From contig JAGRJB010000438.1 in NCBI GenBank assembly GCA_020442965.1, positions 1 through 6,369 of the forward strand: DNA of 6,369 nucleotides, read 5' to 3'. Under the pieces are notes generated by a model. It ran no database searches. It worked only from the letters and a program-made list of their open reading frames with translations, and had not been told where the DNA came from. Below, one piece after another: positions 1 through 3,762 of the stretch (positions within the stretch are counted from its first letter, which is position 1; each line of letters opens with the position of its first letter). The position numbers and the translations under genes were made by a program. The DNA comes from Pseudomonadales bacterium (GTDB lineage Bacteria; Pseudomonadota; Gammaproteobacteria; Steroidobacterales; Steroidobacteraceae).

Positions 1-43
1 CGATGCCGCGGCTCGAGCCGGTGACCAGTACGGTGCCGCTCAT
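1..43 (-). CDS. Start of a FabG-like 3-oxoacyl-ACP reductase (partial, runs off left edge)
   Basis: Only the first 14 codons are visible, reading MSGTVLVTGSSRGI, with the next codon beginning with G. A short beta strand followed by TGSSRGI(G) is the N-terminal NAD(P)-binding Rossmann signature (TGxxxGIG) of short-chain dehydrogenases, and TGSSRGIG is especially typical of FabG-type ketoreductases. The expected role is NADPH-dependent reduction of a beta-keto group on an acyl-ACP in the cytoplasm. The ATG overlaps the stop of the upstream thioesterase as ATGA (40-43), which implies translational coupling in one operon. No strong Shine-Dalgarno is visible. The catalytic Ser-Tyr-Lys residues lie outside the window, so another short-chain dehydrogenase cannot be excluded. 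The neighbouring carrier protein makes the acyl-ACP ketoreductase reading the most likely one. Confidence 0.8.
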   Translation of the reverse strand, partial: MSGTVLVTGSSRGI

Positions 44-495
44 GGCGGGACACCGCGCATGATCGAGCCGTCGCGCAGCGCCGATTCGATACGGATGGTC
101 AGGCATTCCGGCAGGGTGAACTGCAATTGGTGCGTGTGCATGTCCACCGCAGCCTGTACGGTTTGCGCGCGCGCGACGCGTGCCTGATCGGCGGAATTCG
201 TCACCAGGTAGTTGATAGCGAGACGACTGTCCCAATCGATGAGCGATGCGCGGACTGTTAGCCGATCACCGTATTTTGCGACACGCACGTATTTGACATG
301 CGCTTCAACAACCGGCCAGCCGTAACCTGACGCGACCATGTCGGCGTATCCGTAGCCGAGGACCTGCATCAGGCGCCAGCGCGCATTCTCGAGGTATTTG
401 AAATAATGTCCGTGCCAGACGACCGTCGCCAGATCGACGTCGTGAAACGGAACCTCAACCTGGTAGTCACAATAGAGGGCACCCTGGCGACGCAT
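40..495 (-). CDS. Hot-dog fold acyl-CoA/acyl-ACP thioesterase (4HBT/YbgC type)
   Basis: A 151-residue protein, the usual length for the 4-hydroxybenzoyl-CoA thioesterase/YbgC group. Residues 13-39 carry the family signature: a strand (VEVPF), then DVD at 19-21, VVWHGHYFKYLENAR, matching DxDxxGxVxxxxYxxxxExxR. D21 aligns with the catalytic Asp17 of Pseudomonas 4-hydroxybenzoyl-CoA thioesterase. The usual Gly after the Asp pair is Thr24 here. The rest alternates beta strands as expected for a single hot-dog domain; there is no signal peptide or membrane segment. It should hydrolyse an acyl thioester on CoA or on the neighbouring carrier protein. The open frame runs upstream to 735, but that part is a Cys/Arg-rich shadow of the glycosyltransferase gene. 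ATG 495 sits 4 bases after the glycosyltransferase stop and just ahead of the conserved domain. Its ribosome binding site is weak (GGAG too far upstream), suggesting coupling. Its substrate cannot be read from the sequence. Confidence 0.88.
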   Translation of the reverse strand: MRRQGALYCDYQVEVPFHDVDLATVVWHGHYFKYLENARWRLMQVLGYGYADMVASGYGWPVVEAHVKYVRVAKYGDRLTVRASLIDWDSRLAINYLVTNSADQARVARAQTVQAAVDMHTHQLQFTLPECLTIRIESALRDGSIMRGVPP

Positions 496-499
496 TGGC

Positions 500-1276
500 C
501 TACGAGCGGCTCCGGCTGGCGGGTGACACGTGCACGAAGGGGAAGCGCCGCCACAAAATGATCGGCAGCCGTAGCAGCATGCCCGTGAACATTCGTACGT
601 GCATCCAGCTGATGCGCAGGTTGTCCTCGAGCATGCGAAAGTGCGAGATGCCGTCGAGCGGATACGAGACGCGCGTCGGCAGCCACTGCATCGGCTGTCC
701 GCGCCAGTGCAGCCGAACCAATAACTCCGGATCAAAATCCATGCGCAAACCGAGTTGAGCCGAATCGAGTACCGCGACGACCGGGGCGAGCGGGTAGACG
801 CGAAAGCCGCACATCGAATCGCGGATCTCGAACGACAGCGTGTGAATCCAGACGAGCACGTGAGTGAAATAGCGCGACAGAAAGCGCAATCGCGGGATCG
901 ACTGATCGAAGACCGGTTGCCCGCAGATCAGCGCCGACGGGCTAGTCCGTGCGGCTGTCAGGAAACGAGGGATATCAGCGAGCGTATGCTGGCCGTCCGC
1001 GTCGATCTGGAAGGCATGAGTATGGCCAGCAAGCAGCGCCGCTCGCAGGCCCGCGCTGACGGCGCCGCCCTTACCAAGATTCTGCGGGTTGGTCACCAGT
1101 GTGATGCCGGGCTGCTGCGCCAATTTTTGCAACACAATTCGGCAGTGCGGGCTCGAGCCGTCGTCTACGAGAATAATCGGCAGACCGTGCGCCCTGACAC
1201 CCGCAACAACACGCCCGGTGGCGTCCTCGTGATTGTAGACCGGCAAGACTGCGACTGGCGAGAACAGTGCGCTCAC
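500..1276 (-). CDS. Family 2 glycosyltransferase (GT-A fold, DPM/GtrB-like)
   Basis: A 258-residue protein with the motifs of GT2 nucleotide-sugar transferases in order: an N-terminal strand with PVYNHE at 12-17, VDDGSS at 37-42 (nucleotide binding), a glycine-rich NLGKGGA at 66-72, and the metal-binding DADGQH at 92-97. Next come DSMCGFRVYP (153-162) and a DFDPELLVRLHWRG acceptor-side segment (180-193) of the sort seen in dolichol/polyprenyl-phosphate sugar transferases. There are no long membrane helices; residues about 228-243 are hydrophobic and arginine-flanked and may dock at the inner membrane. The start is GTG at 1276-1274, overlapping the carrier-protein stop as GTGA. The AGG four bases upstream is a weak ribosome site, so translation probably depends on coupling. 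Glycosyltransferases of this kind occur in aryl polyene clusters, where they are thought to help attach the polyene to a lipid or sugar anchor. The donor and acceptor here are unknown. Confidence 0.88.
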   Translation of the reverse strand: MSALFSPVAVLPVYNHEDATGRVVAGVRAHGLPIILVDDGSSPHCRIVLQKLAQQPGITLVTNPQNLGKGGAVSAGLRAALLAGHTHAFQIDADGQHTLADIPRFLTAARTSPSALICGQPVFDQSIPRLRFLSRYFTHVLVWIHTLSFEIRDSMCGFRVYPLAPVVAVLDSAQLGLRMDFDPELLVRLHWRGQPMQWLPTRVSYPLDGISHFRMLEDNLRISWMHVRMFTGMLLRLPIILWRRFPFVHVSPASRSRS

Positions 1277-1521
1277 GATGCCTGCAAGCGTTCGATCGCG
1301 AGCACGAGATCGTTCACCGTGCGAACTGAGCGAAAGTCGTCCGCGGTCATTTTCTTGCCGGTTGATTTCTTCAAGCGATCGATCAGATCCACCGCATCGA
1401 TGCTATCGATCTCGAGATCGTCATTGAGATGCGCGTCGAGTTTGATACGCGTCGGGTCGAGTTCGAACAGCTCGGCGAGCGAGTCTCGTACCATGTCGTG
1501 GATTTGTTCTCGTGATTGCAT
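1273..1521 (-). CDS. Acyl carrier protein
   Basis: An 82-residue, mainly helical protein with the carrier-protein signature DLEIDSIDAVDLI (residues 35-47). Ser40 in DSI is the expected site for the 4'-phosphopantetheine arm. The N-terminal helix (about 1-20), the loop ahead of the serine and helix II following DSID fit a single ACP domain. The carrier shuttles acyl or polyketide intermediates as thioesters in the cytoplasm. The EIDSIDAVD form, instead of the DSLD of housekeeping AcpP, is what I recall from aryl polyene and other secondary type II systems. The ATG has a good GAGG Shine-Dalgarno nine bases upstream, lying in a perfect palindrome (1532-1546). The stop overlaps the GTG of the glycosyltransferase. 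The likely activating enzyme is the phosphopantetheinyl transferase at 2357-3013. A second carrier protein, usual in aryl polyene clusters, is not in the window. Confidence 0.93.
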   Translation of the reverse strand: MQSREQIHDMVRDSLAELFELDPTRIKLDAHLNDDLEIDSIDAVDLIDRLKKSTGKKMTADDFRSVRTVNDLVLAIERLQAS

Positions 1522-1530
1522 TGCCAGATG

Positions 1531-1534
1531 CCTC
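1531..1534 (-). promoter_or_regulatory. Shine-Dalgarno of the acyl carrier protein gene
   Basis: On the minus strand GAGG lies nine bases before ATG 1521, inside the 33-base gap that follows the upstream acyltransferase stop. It supports this ATG as the start. Three of its four bases belong to the right arm of the palindrome at 1532-1546. Confidence 0.75.
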
Positions 1535-1546
1535 AGGGTCCCTGAG
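1532..1546. repeat. Perfect 7+1+7 palindrome between acyltransferase and ACP genes
   Basis: CTCAGGG-T-CCCTGAG reads the same on both strands around a single central base. It fills the middle of the 33-base gap between the acyltransferase stop (1555) and the carrier-protein ATG (1521). In the transcript it can fold as a 6-bp stem (CUCAGG/CCUGAG) closing a GAC triloop, and the 3' arm holds most of the GAGG ribosome site. It could therefore be an RNA hairpin that tunes ACP translation, or a protein-binding operator. There is no U-tract, so a rho-independent terminator is unlikely. The symmetry is seen directly; any function is inference. Confidence 0.6.
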
Positions 1547-1554
1547 TGCCTATG

Positions 1555-2358
1555 CTAATGCAATGGCCCGGCGGAAAGACGGGCCTCGTACAGCTCGATC
1601 AGGTGCTGGTTCAATTGGCGCGCCGCCACCGGGGGCGGGCGCTCGCCGCGGTAGGGTGCAAGCGGCAAATCCTCGCCGACTTGCAGGACAAAATGCGGCC
1701 GTCTTGGCGGCACCCGATACCACGGCTGGCCTTTGCCGAGCACGACCGGCGTACACCAGATGAATACCGGCGTGATGAATTCCGCGGCGCGCAGGGCGAT
1801 CGCGGCGGCACCGCGATGAAACCGCATCGCTTCGCCCGGGCGGCTGCGCGTACCTTGTGGAAACACGATCAGGGATTGGCCGCCCTGCAACACGGCGCTC
1901 GCATGCTCGATCATCGCGTCGGTGGGCTCGTTCTTGACGTAACCGGATTGCGACACGGCGAGCGCGGTGAAAGCGTTCCGAAAAAGCTGGTGCTTGACGA
2001 TGCTGCACGAGTCACGACTGAAGCCGAGCAGAAAGATCACATCACACATCGTCGGGTGATTGGCGATCACGAGTTGGCCCGCTCGACCGAATCGCGCCGC
2101 ACCGTGAATCTCATAGCTGATGCCGCCCAGCGAGCTCATCAGCCAGACGAATGCACGCATCGCGAGCGCCAGGGTGCGCCTTGCACGCTCTCGTCGTGCA
2201 CGCTCGCCGCCGGGCAGCAGCCAATAGATCGGAAATATGGCGAGTCCTAGCACGAGGCCACCCAGTCCAAACAGGGTGAAACAGAATGCGGTGACCGCCA
2301 GGCGTGCCCACCACGCGTCGCCCCGCCCAACCGGCGTGCTTTGTATGCTAGCGGCCAT
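1555..2358 (-). CDS. PlsC-like membrane acyltransferase, first gene of the carrier-protein operon
   Basis: A 267-residue protein from ATG 2358. Residues about 17-48 form one or two hydrophobic segments (ARLAVTAFCFTLF... to YWLLPGG), followed by an Arg-rich cytoplasmic stretch (52-61). The acyltransferase domain follows: NHPTMCD at 100-106 is the H-x4-D catalytic motif (H101, D106); FPQGTRS at 166-172 is the substrate-binding FPEGTR motif with Gln for Glu; FITPVFIW (194-201) fits the late Pro-containing block. The family moves an acyl chain from acyl-ACP or acyl-CoA to a hydroxyl acceptor at the inner membrane. Next to an ACP and a glycosyltransferase, a role in esterifying or anchoring a polyketide/fatty product is plausible, though the acceptor is unknown. 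The frame extends to GTG 2388, but ATG 2358 has an AGGGTG-like site upstream and is preferred. No start codon occurs again until inside the membrane segment, so overlap with the divergent gene seems real. Confidence 0.87.
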   Translation of the reverse strand: MAASIQSTPVGRGDAWWARLAVTAFCFTLFGLGGLVLGLAIFPIYWLLPGGERARRERARRTLALAMRAFVWLMSSLGGISYEIHGAARFGRAGQLVIANHPTMCDVIFLLGFSRDSCSIVKHQLFRNAFTALAVSQSGYVKNEPTDAMIEHASAVLQGGQSLIVFPQGTRSRPGEAMRFHRGAAAIALRAAEFITPVFIWCTPVVLGKGQPWYRVPPRRPHFVLQVGEDLPLAPYRGERPPPVAARQLNQHLIELYEARLSAGPLH

Positions 2359-2388
2359 GACCGAGAGCACCCTGGTTGTCTGGCTCAC
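2345..2388. other. Head-to-head overlap of two divergent start regions
   Basis: The bases CATG at 2356-2359 hold both the minus-strand ATG of the acyltransferase (2358-2356) and the plus-strand ATG of the phosphopantetheinyl transferase (2357-2359). Other in-frame starts (GTG 2388 or GTG 2367 on minus, ATG 2345 on plus) would only lengthen the overlap. No intergenic DNA is left for two ordinary promoters. On the plus strand TATGCT at 2344-2349 resembles a -10 box, with no recognisable -35. If used, it would start transcription at about the ATG, giving a leaderless message. No convincing promoter was found for the minus strand in 2360-2440. Confidence 0.55.
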
Positions 2389-3013
2389 CGATCAAAGCGC
2401 CACGCGGCATTTTGATGCGGCCACTCTGGGCGAGGCCGATCGCGCCCGCTACCAACGAATGCGTTCGCCACTGCGGCGCCGGCAGTGGCAAATGAGCCGA
2501 GCGCTCGCTGCCCATGTCGGAGCCAGGAGTGCGCACAGCCTCAGTCACAGTGGCGAATTCGCATGCCTTGCGATCGATGCGCGAGCGGCATCGGTCGGCG
2601 TCGATCTCGAGGTTGTCACGGTTCGGGACTTCCAGCGTGTCGCACGTGCCGCCTTTGCCCCGCCCGAGATCGAGCAGCTGGACGCTGCACCGCGGCACGC
2701 GGTGGCGGTGCAGTTCTATCAACTCTGGACCTTGAAAGAAGCCTTCGCCAAGGCGCTCAAATTGCCGCTCGCGACCGCCTTGCACGACTGCTCGTTCGAG
2801 CTGCGAGATGGCAACTGGCGCGCCTCGATCCCGACAGCGGCCAACTGGCGCGCGGTGGTTTGGCAGCCGTGCCCCGCTCTCGTGCTGAGCGCCGTGTCGA
2901 TCACTGCGCCCGGGTCGACCAGCGCGAGCGATTCGTGCGCCACCTATCGCTGGCCGTCGACCGACTGTCGGGTGTGGCCCATGCTGCTCGATCTGTCGAG
3001 CAAGGCAGGGTGA
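2357..3013 (+). CDS. 4'-phosphopantetheinyl transferase (Sfp/HetI/AcpT superfamily)
   Basis: A 218-residue protein that would convert apo-ACP to holo-ACP by moving phosphopantetheine from CoA to the carrier serine (Ser40 of the ACP at 1273-1521 is the obvious target). Conserved blocks appear in order: an N-terminal VVWL strand (7-10); an Arg-rich segment (30-48); SLSHSGEFACLAI at 61-73 (CoA-binding SxSH block); GVDLE at 81-85 (metal-binding D83 and E85); and WTLKEAFAKAL at 124-134 (E128, with K127 and K132, the WxxKEAxxK motif). The frame extends upstream to 2237, but family homology begins near VVWL, so ATG 2357 is chosen; ATG 2345 would add four residues. There is no clear Shine-Dalgarno, which fits a leaderless message. 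Residues about 184-218 form an unconserved-looking tail. It is the only plus-strand gene, divergent from the acyltransferase and convergent with plsC, 17 bases away, with no terminator visible between them. Confidence 0.9.
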   Translation: MTESTLVVWLTDQSATRHFDAATLGEADRARYQRMRSPLRRRQWQMSRALAAHVGARSAHSLSHSGEFACLAIDARAASVGVDLEVVTVRDFQRVARAAFAPPEIEQLDAAPRHAVAVQFYQLWTLKEAFAKALKLPLATALHDCSFELRDGNWRASIPTAANWRAVVWQPCPALVLSAVSITAPGSTSASDSCATYRWPSTDCRVWPMLLDLSSKAG

Positions 3014-3030
3014 ACTGCGGTGCGCAAGCA

Positions 3031-3747
3031 CTAACGACTCTGCTGTGCTGATACGACGTTCGCCTCGATCCACGCCTGGGCTTGCGCATTGATATCGCGT
3101 GGCTCGCGACCGGCCGTCTGGATCGGCGGGCCAACGCGTACCGTGATGGTCCCCGGCTTCTTGGCAAACGCCCGTCGGCCCCAGAAATAGCCAGCGTCGT
3201 GCGCGATCGGCACGATCAACTTCTGACATGCCTGCGCCAACAGCGCGCCGCTGACGCCGTACTTGCGCGTTTCGCCGGGCGGCAGCCGGGTCCCCTCCGG
3301 GAACACCATGACCCAGGCGCCGCGCTCGAAACGCTCTTTGCCCTGCGCGAGAATTTGCGTGACGGCCGTGGTGCCGGACTTGCGATCGATCGCAATACAG
3401 CCGGCGAGCGTACAACCCCAGCCGACTATCGGGATTCGCAGCACCTCGCGCTTCATGACCCACACGAGCGGCGGGAACAGCGCCATCTGTGCGATCGTCT
3501 CCCAGGCGGAGGAGTGCTTCATGTAGAACACGCCGGGTTCCGCGGGAATGTTCTCGATGCCTTCGAGGCGATAATCGAGGCGACAGATGACTTTTAGCCC
3601 TTTGAGGATACTGCGGGCCCAAAATCTAGCTAATTTGTACCTTCCATGGAACGATAAGAAAGGCGAGGCCGCCACGTAGAAGAGGCCGTAGAGCGGTGTC
3701 CAAACGAACAGATAGCTTGTGAACACCAGCGACGCGAGCCACTGCAT
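3031..3747 (-). CDS. plsC: 1-acyl-sn-glycerol-3-phosphate acyltransferase (PlsC family)
   Basis: A 238-residue protein. Residues about 3-32 are hydrophobic and should anchor it in the inner membrane. KHSSAWET at 77-84 supplies the acyltransferase motif I as H78-x4-E83, with Glu where canonical NHxxxxD has Asp; as I recall, KHxSxWET is normal for this PlsC subgroup. IAIDR at 118-122 and FPEGTRLPPG at 149-158 give motifs II and III, and VPIAHDAG (179-186) matches motif IV. The enzyme makes phosphatidic acid from lysophosphatidic acid and acyl-ACP or acyl-CoA in phospholipid synthesis. It starts 13 bases after the glyS stop with a GAGGCGG ribosome site, so it probably shares the glyQS transcript. 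In Pseudomonas the comparable order is glyQ, glyS, gmhB, plsC; gmhB is missing here. It is clearly different from the acyltransferase at 1555-2358, with another motif I and a shorter N-terminus. The substrate is assigned by family and context. Confidence 0.85.
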   Translation of the reverse strand: MQWLASLVFTSYLFVWTPLYGLFYVAASPFLSFHGRYKLARFWARSILKGLKVICRLDYRLEGIENIPAEPGVFYMKHSSAWETIAQMALFPPLVWVMKREVLRIPIVGWGCTLAGCIAIDRKSGTTAVTQILAQGKERFERGAWVMVFPEGTRLPPGETRKYGVSGALLAQACQKLIVPIAHDAGYFWGRRAFAKKPGTITVRVGPPIQTAGREPRDINAQAQAWIEANVVSAQQSR

Positions 3748-3755
3748 CGTAATTA

Positions 3756-3762
3756 CCGCCTC
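3756..3762 (-). promoter_or_regulatory. Shine-Dalgarno of plsC, overlapping the glyS stop codon
   Basis: On the minus strand GAGGCGG lies eight bases before ATG 3747, and its first two bases are the last two of the glyS TGA stop. This fixes the plsC start and suggests that ribosomes ending glyS help initiation on plsC. Confidence 0.75.

Noticed and set aside
496..735. An 80-residue N-terminal extension of the thioesterase frame
   Set aside because: It is Cys- and Arg-rich, lies wholly inside the glycosyltransferase gene in another frame, and has no hot-dog similarity; ATG 495 just precedes the conserved domain.
11..1159. Direct repeat GCTCGAGCCG at 11-20 and 1150-1159
   Set aside because: A ten-base GC-rich word within two coding regions; expected by chance and codon use.
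755..1558. A 267-residue plus-strand open frame opposite the ACP and glycosyltransferase genes
   Set aside because: Low-complexity, Arg/Ser-rich translation with no domain; both genes on the other strand have clear catalytic motifs. A normal GC-rich antisense shadow.
1546..2250. A 234-residue plus-strand open frame opposite the acyltransferase
   Set aside because: No recognisable motif, Arg/His-rich; the minus-strand gene carries the H-x4-D and FPxGTR motifs.
2237..2356. Upstream start for the phosphopantetheinyl transferase
   Set aside because: It would add 40 Pro/Arg-rich residues antisense to the acyltransferase membrane segment; family homology begins after ATG 2357.
2359..2388. GTG 2388 as start of the acyltransferase
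   Set aside because: No Shine-Dalgarno before it, and it adds ten residues inside the divergent gene; ATG 2358 has a better upstream sequence, though GTG 2388 is not excluded.
3014..3050. Possible bidirectional terminator between the convergent PPTase and plsC genes
   Set aside because: Only a five-base AGCAC/GTGCT pair with a 13-base loop and no T-tract; too weak to call.
2348..3622. A 424-residue minus-strand open frame covering the PPTase and part of plsC
   Set aside because: It is a shifted frame of plsC joined to the antisense of the PPTase, extremely Arg-rich, without any motif; the two real genes explain the DNA.
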